A DNA stretch of 64,000 bases. Origin: an uncultured Paracoccaceae bacterium (lineage in GTDB: Bacteria > Pseudomonadota > Alphaproteobacteria > Rhodobacterales > Rhodobacteraceae). This document shows positions 29,866-38,287 of this stretch, piece after piece. Under the pieces are notes generated by a model. It worked only from the letters and a program-made list of their open reading frames with translations. It made no database searches and was not told the origin of the DNA. The stretch covers positions 62,001 through 126,000 of the forward strand of contig CATOSB010000002.1 in assembly GCA_951812305.1 (NCBI GenBank), written 5' to 3'. Position 1 is the stretch's first letter. Every line of letters begins with the position of its first letter. The position numbers and the translations under genes are program-made.

Positions 29866-30186
29866 TCAGTCCCTTTCTGGAAACGCGAACGCGCGCGCCA
29901 AAAGCTGGCCGGCGGCTTTCGCCGCCGCCACCGGACCGCCTTCGATAACTGCTGACAAAAGGCTCGCGCGATCCCCGCGCCAGCCGCCGCCGCGCAATCC
30001 GGCAATGATCAGCGCCAGAACATCCCGTGTCGACACCTCTTCACGCTCAAACCGCTCGATCAGCGAAACCAACGTGTCCGCCTCAAGCTCTGCTTCCAGT
30101 TCAGCCAACGCCCCACGCGTCAGCTTCATCACATGGGGCTCCCCATCGATGACCAGCGTCACCTCGCCCGCCCACGGATTGCTCAT
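29866..30186 (-). CDS. GTA gp10, tail assembly chaperone family
   Basis: 106 residues of the GTA TAC family: NPWAGEVTLVIDGEPHVMKL then TRGALAELEAELEADTLVSL, with a helical C terminus ending LARAFAFPERD. In tailed phages this position, between tail tube and tape measure, encodes the chaperone that coats the tape measure, usually as a frameshift pair; here two separate coupled genes (gp10, gp10.1) fill it. It starts one base after the gp9 stop. Intact. Confidence 0.85.
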   Translation of the reverse strand: MSNPWAGEVTLVIDGEPHVMKLTRGALAELEAELEADTLVSLIERFEREEVSTRDVLALIIAGLRGGGWRGDRASLLSAVIEGGPVAAAKAAGQLLARAFAFPERD

Positions 30187-30187
30187 C

Positions 30188-30601
30188 CTAAAGCGCCGTA
30201 AAGGTCAGTTCGCCCGCGGACGCCATGCTCAACTCATAAGTCGCCTCGCCATTGAAATTCCCCGCATACTCGACCGACGTAATCTGAAACGGTCCCTCCA
30301 CAGTCCCGAAGTCCGGAATGATCACCTGAAACAGTGGCGTCTGGCTTTCAAAGAAAATGTCCCGCGCGCGCTCATCCGTCGCCTCATCGCGGAAAATGCC
30401 GGAGCCGGTGATCGACGCCGATTTCACACCGGCACCGCCGAGCAGCTCGCGCCAACCACCCTGGCTCTCCAGGCTGGTGACATCCACGCTTTCCGCGTTG
30501 AATGAAATCCGCGACGCCCTCAGCCCCGCAATCGTTTCGAACTGAGAGGCTCCGGTCATGTCGAGCTTTATCAGCAGGTCCTTGCCGTTCTGGGCACCCA
30601 T
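30188..30601 (-). CDS. GTA gp9, major tail protein
   Basis: 137 residues, the tail-tube subunit. Recognisable blocks: GKDLLIKLDMTGASQFETIA, SFNAESVDVTSLESQGGWRE and the C-terminal GNFNGEATYELSMASAGELT, as in the TP901-1-type major tail family used by GTAs. The protein polymerises on the tape measure to form the short non-contractile tail. Intact; 25 bases separate it from gp8. Confidence 0.9.
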   Translation of the reverse strand: MGAQNGKDLLIKLDMTGASQFETIAGLRASRISFNAESVDVTSLESQGGWRELLGGAGVKSASITGSGIFRDEATDERARDIFFESQTPLFQVIIPDFGTVEGPFQITSVEYAGNFNGEATYELSMASAGELTFTAL

Positions 30602-30626
30602 ATCGTCACTCCAATTTCAGTGATTT

Positions 30627-31037
30627 TCAGTCGTCTTCGACAAGCGCCCGAAAGCGCAAATCGATTTGTCTCAATGTACTCTTTGCAACCCGGCGCGCGT
30701 TTGCGCGCAAAAAGCTCAATCCGATCAGCCGCCCGCGTTCCAGAACCAGCGGCGCATCGACCAACGCGTCCGATACAGCAGCCGCAGCGTCCTTCGCCGC
30801 CAGAAACCCGTCCGCATCAGTAACCACGCTGACAGTGAAGTCATGCCAGGCACCACCTTGCAGGCCGTCGGAACGGTTTCGAACCGCTTCCTCGCCCAAA
30901 GTCACATAAAGGCCGGGCACACTGCCCGACGGCGCAACATCATAGATGTCACTGCCCACCAACGCGATCAGCGCTGCATCTGTTTCCAACCGCGCGAAAA
31001 CCGCCTTCTGCAACGCCGGAGAAACCCCATAACTCAT
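30627..31037 (-). CDS. GTA gp8, tail terminator (DUF3168)
   Basis: 136 residues with the DUF3168 pattern: ALQKAVFARLETDAALIALV, SVPGLYVTLGEEAVRNRSDG, HDFTVSVVTDADGFLAAKDA. In RcGTA it caps the head-proximal end of the tail tube. The start overlaps the gp7 stop by four bases (ATGA). Intact. Confidence 0.88.
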   Translation of the reverse strand: MSYGVSPALQKAVFARLETDAALIALVGSDIYDVAPSGSVPGLYVTLGEEAVRNRSDGLQGGAWHDFTVSVVTDADGFLAAKDAAAAVSDALVDAPLVLERGRLIGLSFLRANARRVAKSTLRQIDLRFRALVEDD

Positions 31038-31372
31038 GTGGCCACCTCCTCAATGACGTAGCAGACGAGATACCGCATCTCGGCATCCAGATCGGCCACC
31101 GCCAGAATCTCGAACTCACGGTTTCCTTCGCGAAACCGCTGCCCAGCGCGCGGACGGCTCGGCGCGCCATCCGGCGCAGACCGAACGGTAATCCGATAAT
31201 TGGCCTTGGATATGTTCAACTCGCCGATTTCAGAGTCGTTCCCTGTCCTGGGCTTCACCTCAGCCCACAGAACCCCCTCGACCTGCCAGTTCGTGACATG
31301 CCCGCCCGCATCGTCCCTCGTCCGGTATGGTGCCAGCAATTGCAACCGCCGGTTCAGCTTTGGCGCGTTCAT
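31034..31372 (-). CDS. GTA gp7, head-closure (stopper) protein
   Basis: 112 residues of the phage head-tail joining family: LNRRLQLLAPYRTRDDAGGH, WAEVKPRTGNDSEIGELNIS, YRITVRSAPDGAPSRPRAGQ. It closes the connector below the portal and adaptor after packaging. It is coupled by four-base overlaps to gp6 upstream and gp8 downstream. Intact. Confidence 0.88.
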   Translation of the reverse strand: MNAPKLNRRLQLLAPYRTRDDAGGHVTNWQVEGVLWAEVKPRTGNDSEIGELNISKANYRITVRSAPDGAPSRPRAGQRFREGNREFEILAVADLDAEMRYLVCYVIEEVAT

Positions 31373-31968
31373 TTCGCGCCCTCGCCGAACAGCCGTACCG
31401 TGCGGTAACGATCTATCAGCAGGCTGACACCAAACGGCATCGCCACCTCCCCCGCCGCCATCGCGCTGCGGTTCTCATAGTAATGCGCCGCCAGCAGAAA
31501 CACCGCCTGCCCCAGATCCGGTGGCAGGTCGCCCCACAGCGCCCCATAGCCCGCATCAAAATGCACCTCGACCTGGCCATGCGGCGGTATCACTGGCAAT
31601 TGCGAAGACACCGACACGATCCTTGGCCGATGCGCATCCGGCTCCAGCCGATAGACATCCGGCGACACGACTGTTTCGTTGCCGTCCTTGTCGATAATCC
31701 GAACCTCGGTGATCGCCGCAACCGGTGCCACCGGCAAAGACTGACGCGCCAGGTCGCGCCAACTCGTCAGCGTCCAACTGAAACTACGCGCCAAAAGCAC
31801 CTTGCCGGTCCGCGCCTCAATCGCCGCAAGCGACGCCCTAAGGTAACTCTCCAGAACAGCATCCTGCACCCCGTCGTCGGCAAACCCGGTTCCCAGCCGC
31901 AGGTGATCCTTGAATTCCGTAACCGGCAGTGATTCAGTCGCCACTGTGGTTTGCTCAACTAACATCAT
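31369..31968 (-). CDS. GTA gp6, head-tail adaptor
   Basis: 199 residues with the gp6-like head-tail connector pattern: FKDHLRLGTGFADDGVQDAV, LESYLRASLAAIEARTGKVL and, near the C terminus, LLAAHYYENRSAMAAGEVAM followed by FGVSLLIDRYR. It binds the portal ring. A GGAG ribosome site precedes the ATG. A terminator-like hairpin with six T lies about 14-36 bases upstream, between it and the capsid gene. Intact. Confidence 0.88.
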   Translation of the reverse strand: MMLVEQTTVATESLPVTEFKDHLRLGTGFADDGVQDAVLESYLRASLAAIEARTGKVLLARSFSWTLTSWRDLARQSLPVAPVAAITEVRIIDKDGNETVVSPDVYRLEPDAHRPRIVSVSSQLPVIPPHGQVEVHFDAGYGALWGDLPPDLGQAVFLLAAHYYENRSAMAAGEVAMPFGVSLLIDRYRTVRLFGEGAK

Positions 31969-31981
31969 CGGTCAAACTCCG

Positions 31982-32004
31982 AAAAAAGCCGGGCCCCTCG
32001 CCCG
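31982..32004 (-). terminator. Intrinsic terminator/attenuator between GTA gp5 and gp6
   Basis: On the minus strand the sequence is CGGGC-GAGGG-GCCCG, then GC and TTTTTT: a five-pair GC stem with a U tract, 14 bases before gp6. Within one operon this would cut transcription after the abundant capsid gene. Confidence 0.55.
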
Positions 32005-32090
32005 TGTGAAGAGATGGACGCGCACCGCCCGCGTTGCTCGGACGGAGGGGAGCAGCTAGACAACGCATGCATTCCTGGCGCGCGCCCATC

Positions 32091-32114
32091 GGCCGGGGCG
32101 GTTAGGCCCCGGCC
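32091..32114. other. Strong hairpin just after the capsid gene
   Basis: GGCCGGGGC at 32091-32099 pairs with GCCCCGGCC at 32106-32114 across a six-base loop. It begins 17 bases past the gp5 stop. No T tract follows on the minus strand, so it is more likely a 3'-end stabiliser or processing site than a terminator. Confidence 0.5.
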
Positions 32115-33188
32115 ATTCTCGAGCCCAAAGATCAGACCGAGAACTTCAGCACTTTGATCGCGTTGAAGTCGCTGACATCGCCGCCCACGCGCTTGGACGC
32201 GTAAAACATCACATGCGGCTTTGCGCTGAATGGATCACGCAGAATGCGCAGGTCCGGGCGTTCCGCAATGGTGTAACCTGCAGCGAAATCACCGAAAGCA
32301 ACCGACAGGCTGCCGGTCGCAACGTCCGGCATGTCCTCGGCAACCAGCACCGGATAACCCATCAGACGGCTCGGCTCACCAGCCGCAAGGCTGTCGGTCC
32401 AAATAAACCGGCCATCAGCATCCTTGATCTTGCGCACCTGACCAACGGTCTTGGAGTTCATCACGAAACTCGCATTGGCGCGATATTCCGAACCCAGTGC
32501 AAAAACCAGATCGACCAGCGCATCAGCGGGATCGACCGCCGCAAACGCCCCGTCAACACCGGTCGTCACATGACCCAGCTCGCCCCAAATCTCTGTGCCT
32601 GCAGCAACGGTTGTGTGGGTCAAGAACCCAACCGGCTTGTCAACGCCATCACCGTTGATGAAGGCCCCTGCCTCGGCGCCTGCGAACTTCTCCGCAATGC
32701 GCCCAGCCAGCCAGCTTTCGACATCAAACGCACTATCATCGAGCAAGCGCTGCGAAATCTTCGGCATCGCCGACAATTCATGCAGCGGGATCGAGATGCG
32801 CTCGATATTCGGCGTTGCGGTTTCCGCCGCCGTCGCCGTCTCGGTCGCCCAGCCTGCGCCGGTCTCCGTGGTGTCAATCAGAACGTCGTAAGCTGCCGCC
32901 TCAACATTCACGACATTGGCCACCTGTCGCAACGACGCGGTCGACACCAGCGCCGATTGAATCGTCGCCGAAGTCTCGGGATCAACCAGATATCCGCCAT
33001 CACCGGCAACGGCCGTATTCATCGCCTTGCCTTCCAGATCCAGCCCGCGCAGCGCGTCGTCATCGCCTGAGCGCACATAGGCCTCAAACGCTTTCTGATG
33101 CGGGGCCTCTGCCTCTGCAGCCGCCGCAAGTGCCGGGCGCGCCCGGGTCAAAGATTTCCGATCAAGCATCATAAGTCGCTCTTCCTGC

Positions 33189-34378
33189 CTTACCACCCTT
33201 CAAAATTTCCGGATCTGATTTGACGTTTGTCTGATCTGTGTGATTCAAGGAGTCTCCACTGCTGATATTGGAGGCTGGTTTGTTGGGAAATGTTTGTTTT
33301 TCAGAGCTTTATTCGAAGGTTGAGGCGGATTTTCAGGACCGCTTGCTCGGGTATCACAAGTCGCGCCGGGAGGGATTGTGCATCATAGCAAGCGTGATTT
33401 TGAACACGCGCAGCGTCAATCTGATGGAAAATGCGGCTGCTCTGCCCCGCGATATCGGCTCTGTGGACCACCGCTATCAATACATTTCGCGGGTTCTGGG
33501 CAATCCTCACATCGATACTGATGAGATCATGCAGGCCTATGTTGGTGAAATTTTCCGCCGCCAGTGTGAGGCCGGAGAAACGATTGTGGTGGCCCTTGAT
33601 CAAAGCAAGCTCAACGAAGGGCATGAGGTTTTGATGTTATCGGTGCGGATGCGGGATCGGGCCCTCCCGGTCGCCTGGCGTGTACGCCAGACCAAAGGGC
33701 CGATTGGATGGCGCGTGCAACATGAGCTTTTGGAAGCAGTCCGCCCATGGCTCCCGGCGGATGCGCGTGTGTTGCTGGCGGGAGATCGGTTTTATGGAAC
33801 CGCCCGATTGGTCGCATGGTGCCAGGAGGCTGGATGGGACTACCGGCTGCGCATGAAGGGAAATATCACACTGCAACATCAGGGTGGCGAGATGATGACG
33901 CGCGAAATTGCCCAACTGATGCCCGAAGGGCTTGTAAACGCTGAGCTTTACGGAACGGGCGTCTTTAGCAACATTGGAGTGCTTCACGAGGAGGGGCACA
34001 AAGAGCCTTGGATTATTGCCATGAATGCAGCACCGTCCGAGTACAAGGTGCTCGATTATGGAATGCGTTGGGGAATTGAAGCCATGTTCTCCGACTTCAA
34101 AACCCGGGGCTTTGAAATTACTCAAAGCCAGATCAAAAAGCCGGATCGATTGGCCCGCCTCATTTTGGTGCTGGCAATCGCCATGTACTGGGCTGTTTCA
34201 ACCGGAGCAAACGAAGAGCACCACGTCGCAATACGCGGCGAAAAAAGGGGATTCGAAAAGCCCGAAGGTCCTTATGCTCTCTCTTCAAGACAGGCCTTCG
34301 TGCTATCCGACGATGCCTCGCAGGTTATGCCAAAATCCCCAAGCTCTGGGATGTCTGGCTAAATTGAAGGGTGGTAAG
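33189..34378 (+). mobile_element. IS4-family insertion sequence (1190 bp) in the GTA capsid gene
   Basis: Inverted repeats CTTACCACCCTTCAA at both ends. Target duplication CTCTTCCTGC (10 bp) at 33179-33188 and 34379-34388. The transposase carries the full IS4 YREK signature. The duplication is perfect, so insertion is recent. Confidence 0.95.
33268..34362 (+). CDS. IS4-family transposase
   Basis: About 364 residues, TTG start at 33268. DDE-type: VVALDQSKLNEGHEVLMLSV (first Asp), ARVLLAGDRFYGTARL (second Asp), and YGMRWGIEAMFSDFK, a perfect Y-(2)-R-(3)-E-(6)-K signature with the catalytic Glu. The C terminus ends just before the right repeat. The frame is complete and the element may be mobile. 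Transcribed opposite to the capsid gene. Confidence 0.92.
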   Translation: MEAGLLGNVCFSELYSKVEADFQDRLLGYHKSRREGLCIIASVILNTRSVNLMENAAALPRDIGSVDHRYQYISRVLGNPHIDTDEIMQAYVGEIFRRQCEAGETIVVALDQSKLNEGHEVLMLSVRMRDRALPVAWRVRQTKGPIGWRVQHELLEAVRPWLPADARVLLAGDRFYGTARLVAWCQEAGWDYRLRMKGNITLQHQGGEMMTREIAQLMPEGLVNAELYGTGVFSNIGVLHEEGHKEPWIIAMNAAPSEYKVLDYGMRWGIEAMFSDFKTRGFEITQSQIKKPDRLARLILVLAIAMYWAVSTGANEEHHVAIRGEKRGFEKPEGPYALSSRQAFVLSDDASQVMPKSPSSGMSG

Positions 34379-34564
34379 CTCTTCCTGCTGTTGAAATTTC
34401 GTCGTCATCTCGTCCTGGAAATCTCCCAGGTCCGTCAAAAGCCCGGCCAGCGCGGTTTTCACCTCTTCCGCCGGGCTTGCAGCTTCAGGCACAGTTGTAC
34501 CGGCCCGAGCCTTGGTCTCGGTTTCACTCATCCAATTCTCCTTAGATGGTTTGCCTTTGCTGGC

Positions 34565-35137
34565 TCAGGCTTTGGCCAGCGACCGGCGGGCATCCTCAAT
34601 GGTTGCCGCCAGTTCTCTGAGCAGGTCGTCCTCCGCCACGGGGCTTTCGCCCTTGGCCCCGACCCGCGCATCCGGAAGCATCGGGAATGTCACCAGCGAC
34701 ACTTCCCAAAGCTCCAGCTCCGACAAAAGCCGCTGGCCCCTGTCATTCTTCCGGGCTTTCACTGTGCGATACCCGATCGACAATCCGTCAATCGCGCCCG
34801 CCTCGATCAAGGCCATCGCCTCGCGCCCCTTTTCCACGTCGCCAAGGATGCGGCCTTTCACGTAAAGCCCCTTTTCATCCTCGCGCACCTCGTCCCAAAC
34901 CCCAATCGGCTGGCCCGGATCATGCTGCCACAGCATTTTGACCGACCGCTTCGCGGCGCCTAGCGCCTTCAGCGAGCGTCCGTAAGCGCCCGCCTCGACC
35001 ACATCGCCGCCCTGATCGCTTTTGCCAAAGAGCGACGCATAACCGGAAATCTCCGCCCCGTCGGTCACCGAAATCTCATCGCCCAACCGACAAAACTTTC
35101 TCTCCAGCCCGCTCACCAAATCTTCATACATTCGCAA
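34565..35137 (-). CDS. GTA gp4, prohead protease
   Basis: 190 residues (188 if the second ATG is used) of the HK97-type prohead protease family. Core blocks: ISGYASLFGKSDQGGDVVEA, KMLWQHDPGQPIGVWDEVRE with the family histidine, and GLSIGYRTVKARKNDRGQRL with the serine, followed by LWEVSLVTFPMLPDARV. It trims the capsid N-terminal domain during maturation. Intact, between two broken genes; no separate gp3.5 was seen in the 45 bases upstream. Confidence 0.92.
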   Translation of the reverse strand: MRMYEDLVSGLERKFCRLGDEISVTDGAEISGYASLFGKSDQGGDVVEAGAYGRSLKALGAAKRSVKMLWQHDPGQPIGVWDEVREDEKGLYVKGRILGDVEKGREAMALIEAGAIDGLSIGYRTVKARKNDRGQRLLSELELWEVSLVTFPMLPDARVGAKGESPVAEDDLLRELAATIEDARRSLAKA

Positions 35138-35182
35138 TACCTCTCCAAGTAAGCGAGACTCGCACGTAAGAGCGAGACGAGC

Positions 35183-36364
35183 TTATTCCCCTTCATCCGC
35201 AATTTTCGGCAAACCCAGCAACGCCCGCTTCTCCGCATCCGTCAAAAACGCCGCCTCGGCCACGCGCTTCCATTGCTGATCCCGCTCAACCGCCAGCGCC
35301 GGCACCTGATCCAGATCCGGCCTCAGCTCCACCGCATCCCCGGCCAGTTCACTCAACCAATGCGCAACCGATGCCGTCACTCTTGTGGCCAGCGGCAACA
35401 CTGTCAGACGATAAAACGCCCGGTTTGCTTCGGCGTAATTGGCGTACGTCGCGTCTCCCGGTATTCCCAGCAACATCGGCGGCACCCCAAAAGCCTGCGC
35501 GATCTCCCGCGCCGCCGCCTCCTTGGTTTTCTGAAATTCCATGTCAGAGGGCGAAAAGCCCATCTGTTTCCAGTCCAACCCGCCTTCCAACAACATCGGG
35601 CGCCCGGCATTTGCCGCCCCCGTATGATGGCTCTCCATCTCGCTCAACAACCGGTCCTACTGATCCGCCGCCAGCGTCCCCTGCCCGTCGGACCCCTTGT
35701 AAACAATCGCTCCCGAGGGGCGCGCGGCGTTGTCCAACAAGGCCTTCGACCAACGCGACGCCGAATTATGCACGTCCAGCGCCGCCGCCGCCGCCTGCAT
35801 CGGTGAAAAGCCATAATGATCGTCTTGCGGGTGGAACGATTTGATATGGCAGATCGGCGAGAAATCCTCGCTCACCCTGAACCGGTGCTTCTTGCCGCCC
35901 ACCGCATATTCAAACGCCACAGGCCAGCCATCCGACCCCGGCACAACGCTCATCCGATCCGACCGCAACACATGCAACTCCACCGGCAACCCGGTCTCAG
36001 CGCCCACCGCCTCCAGATACCCGTTCCCGCTCAACAACAACTGCGCGAAAAGCGCCTCGAACAACTCCGCCCGCCCCTGAACGCCATTCGGGCGCGCGAT
36101 CAGCGACAGCACCGGATGCACCTCATAGCGCCGCTCGGCATCCTGACACACCAGCGGCAACGCCGCCGCGGCTTCCGCAATCAGTTTGACCGACCGAAAT
36201 CCCACGGGATTGCACGAAAACCCCTGCCGCGTCAGCGAAACCGTGTCCCGCGGCGTCCAGGCCACACGCCCACCTGTCTGCCACGCCACGACGCGACCTG
36301 TGGCAGAGGCCTTTGCCTCCGGCATTTCCGCAGCCGCTCCGCCACGCTTCAGAAAATCAAACAT
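35183..36364 (-). pseudogene. GTA gp3, portal protein, with an in-frame amber codon
   Basis: HK97-family portal, 394 codons long. The 5' 235 codons hold GFSCNPVGFRSVKLIAEAAA, YLEAVGAETGLPVELHVLRS and HYGFSPMQAAAAALDVHNSA. A TAG at 35657-35659 follows GTLAADQ; the frame then continues without shift as DRLLSEMESHHTGAANAGRP, LLEGGLDWKQMGFSPSDMEF and on to the stop at 35183. Homologues normally have an aromatic or charged residue at this position, so a single substitution from TAC, TAT or AAG would explain it. The truncated product lacks the C-terminal portal domain; re-initiation at the following ATGs is possible but would not give a working portal. Confidence 0.88.
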
Positions 36365-36400
36365 TTGGCAAAGCTCCTATCCTGCGCTCATCCCGTCGAA

Positions 36401-36442
36401 TTGACCCCTGCGCCGTGCACGTCGCACCGACGCAGGGGTCAA
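36401..36442. other. Long perfect hairpin between GTA gp2 and gp3
   Basis: TTGACCCCTGCG (36401-36412) and its exact complement (36431-36442) flank a second small stem, GTGC-ACGTC-GCAC. Twelve perfect pairs plus an inner stem make a strong extended hairpin in the ~200-base gap between terminase and portal. No T tract follows on either strand. It could be an RNA structure, a protein-binding palindrome or a palindromic repeat element. Confidence 0.6.
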
Positions 36443-36561
36443 AAAGCAGACCCCGCCGCCAAGCAGATCCGCCGCCGAAATGGGAAGCCGCGACGCCAAT
36501 CGCCCCGCTGGCAACCGACCCCGCACCATCACGGCTCCAAAACTTTCGTGTAATTTGCCGC

Positions 36562-37977
36562 CTAGCCTAGCGACCGTATCTGCGGCCGCCGGAAACTCGC
36601 GGCCGGGGCAATCATCAAATCAAACATCGCCCAGACCAGCGCATCCACACGGTCCGGCGACCCTTTGCCTTCGAACCCCCGCACGGTCATAAGGCACATC
36701 TGTTCTTCCAACTCGGACAATCCACGAACATGGCGCACCCGCCCCTGTTCATAGAGTGCTGCAACCGGTTCCGCCCTTGCCGCTTTACCACGCGACGCCC
36801 TGACCGCGCGATAGGCGACCAACGGATCGACTTGACGCAATACCTCTTCGACCAGCTCGCCGCCCTGATTGACCTCAGCCACGAGCCGATCCGCGCTCCA
36901 ACGATCCCGCGCCGAAATCGCTGCCTCTGCCCAGACCATCGGCGACCCGGCAACGCTCACGTCTTCCAGAACGACAGCGCGCCAATCCTGCGGCGGACCC
37001 TGCGTCACCGCACCAACCACCACGATTCCGCATGCGTCCGATTTCGGGCCACTCGTCACCGGCGGGTCAACCGCCACAACGACCCGGTCAAACTGCGGCA
37101 CGTCTTCAGTTCGCGCTGCTTCCAGAATGCGGGTCGACCAAAGCGCCCCTTCGGCATCCTCCATCAGAACGCCGTCGAGTTCCTGCCGACCGAGCCGCGT
37201 TCCCGCATACCGCGCCCGCACCTCTTCAAGAAACGACTGTGCCAGATAGGCCCGGTTCGCTTCCGTCGGCGCCTGTGTTGTCACCGTCGAAGGCGATTTC
37301 AAAATCGTCTTCAGAACACCGACATTCTTCGGCGTCGTCGTCACCACCTGCCGCGGCTCCTCGCCCAGCCGCAACGCGAATTGCAACATGTCCCAGGCCT
37401 CCTCGGCCTTCTTCCATTTTGCGACTTCATCCAGCCATGCGGCGTCAAATTGCGGCCCGCGCAACCCTTCCGGTTCATGTGCCGAAAAACATTGCGCCAC
37501 TGCGCCGTTCGGCCAAACCAGCCGCCGCCGCGTCGCTTCCCATCTCGGCACGCGGTCGGGTGGCGAACAAGCCATGATCCCGCTTTCACCGAACACCATT
37601 ACATCGCGAACCTGATCAAAGGTCTCGCCAACAAGCGCCACGCGCTTGGACCGCCCCGGCGTCAACGGCAGATTGCCTTCAACTTCGGACCTGACCCATT
37701 CCGCGCCAGCGCGTGTCTTCCCGGCTCCGCGCCCGCCCATAATCACCCAGGTCCGCCAACCGTCCGCTTTCGGCGGCAACTGGTGCGGCAGCGCCCAGAA
37801 CTCGAACATATAGGGCAGCGCCATAAGCGCACCCGGACTCAAATCATCCAGAAACGCTTTAGACACCTCCAGCCCGGCGGAGACAATCCAGTCGACGTCC
37901 AATCTCGTCCCGTGCCCGTTCGAAGTCGATGGCATAGGTTCCGACGATTCCTTGATCTTTTCGGAGTGCTTCAACAA
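36562..37977 (-). CDS. GTA gp2, large terminase subunit
   Basis: Packaging ATPase/nuclease, up to 471 residues (457 from the ATG at 37935). ATPase part: Walker A VIMGGRGAGKTRAGAEWVRS, RVALVGETFDQVRDVMVFGE, Walker B-like GPQFDAAWLDEVAKWK. Nuclease part: RVVVAVDPPVTSGPKSDACG with the acidic residues, and later SADRLVAEVNQGGELVEEVL. It drives headful packaging of host DNA. The first codons overlap gp1 in another frame, so the exact start is uncertain. Intact. Confidence 0.93.
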   Translation of the reverse strand: MLKHSEKIKESSEPMPSTSNGHGTRLDVDWIVSAGLEVSKAFLDDLSPGALMALPYMFEFWALPHQLPPKADGWRTWVIMGGRGAGKTRAGAEWVRSEVEGNLPLTPGRSKRVALVGETFDQVRDVMVFGESGIMACSPPDRVPRWEATRRRLVWPNGAVAQCFSAHEPEGLRGPQFDAAWLDEVAKWKKAEEAWDMLQFALRLGEEPRQVVTTTPKNVGVLKTILKSPSTVTTQAPTEANRAYLAQSFLEEVRARYAGTRLGRQELDGVLMEDAEGALWSTRILEAARTEDVPQFDRVVVAVDPPVTSGPKSDACGIVVVGAVTQGPPQDWRAVVLEDVSVAGSPMVWAEAAISARDRWSADRLVAEVNQGGELVEEVLRQVDPLVAYRAVRASRGKAARAEPVAALYEQGRVRHVRGLSELEEQMCLMTVRGFEGKGSPDRVDALVWAMFDLMIAPAASFRRPQIRSLG

Positions 37978-38182
37978 CGCGCAACCTTTCCCTCGATGCC
38001 ATCTGCCAGGCTGCAGTCATATCTGCGACCGCCGCTTTTAGCCCCTTGGCTTCGAAATCATCCTGCTTAACTTGCAGCAGTTTCTGACCGAGCACCGACC
38101 CGGCCTGCTCAAACAACTGCTCTGCAATGGCGAGGTTTTCGTCATCGCCCAAACCGTCCCCGGTCAGCGTAATCAATGCCAT
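37859..38182 (-). CDS. GTA gp1, small terminase/adaptor-like
   Basis: 107 residues from ATG 38182 (MALITLTGDGLGDDENLAIA), mostly helical with ADMTAAWQMASRERLRVVEA and YAIDFERARDEIGRRL. This is the expected size of gp1, which in RcGTA acts as the small terminase. The open frame extends to 38269, but that extension contains the terminator-like hairpin of the leader. It overlaps the gp2 start by up to 119 bases. First gene of the GTA transcript. Confidence 0.82.
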   Translation of the reverse strand: MALITLTGDGLGDDENLAIAEQLFEQAGSVLGQKLLQVKQDDFEAKGLKAAVADMTAAWQMASRERLRVVEALRKDQGIVGTYAIDFERARDEIGRRLDCLRRAGGV

Positions 38183-38224
38183 ATAGGTGCCTGCTTCTCG
38201 TGAAACCTCCGCCACGAGAGAAAC

Positions 38225-38261
38225 AAAAAAGCGGCCCATCGGAGGATTACCTCCAGGCCGC
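38225..38261 (-). terminator. Intrinsic terminator/attenuator upstream of GTA gp1
   Basis: On the minus strand GCGGCC-T-GGAGG-TAAT-CCTCC-GATG-GGCCGC followed by TTTTTT. The stem has 11 pairs in two arms with asymmetric internal bases. It lies 119 bases after mltG and 43 bases before gp1, but also about 20 bases after the likely start site of a promoter at 38288-38316, so it could be the mltG terminator, a GTA leader attenuator, or both. Confidence 0.75.
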
Positions 38262-38287
38262 TTACCCATTTCTTCCAGCTTGCCTAA

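Larger units (their letters stand above)
32132..34531 (-). pseudogene. GTA gp5, major capsid protein (HK97 fold), interrupted by IS4-family element
   Basis: The 5' 51 codons (34531-34379, MSETETKARAGTTVPEAASP, scaffold-like acidic helix) are split from the remaining 348 codons (ending at 32132), which hold the HK97 capsid domain: DGGYLVDPETSATIQSALVS, PLHELSAMPKISQRLLDDSA, FMNSKTV-like FVMNSKTVGQVRKIKDADGR and LMGYPVLVAEDMPD. Excision with one 10-bp repeat restores KFQQQEERLMMLDRKSLTRA and 399 residues, matching the known gp5 size. The 3' fragment has in-frame ATGs but would lack the scaffold domain. Capsids cannot be made normally. Confidence 0.94.

Noticed and set aside
35657..35659. TAG read as an amino acid
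   Set aside because: No sign of pyrrolysine or suppressor machinery in the window, and the rest of the cluster is also broken, so a nonsense mutation is simpler.
18558..38182. Ordinary prophage
   Set aside because: No integrase, repressor, replication or lysis genes and no attachment sites; gene order and gene sizes match RcGTA-type clusters, including the small gp10 and gp10.1 and the gp13-gp15 tail tip.
37859..38269. 136-residue form of GTA gp1
   Set aside because: The first 29 codons overlap an intrinsic terminator and lack a ribosome site; ATG 38182 gives the expected 107 residues.
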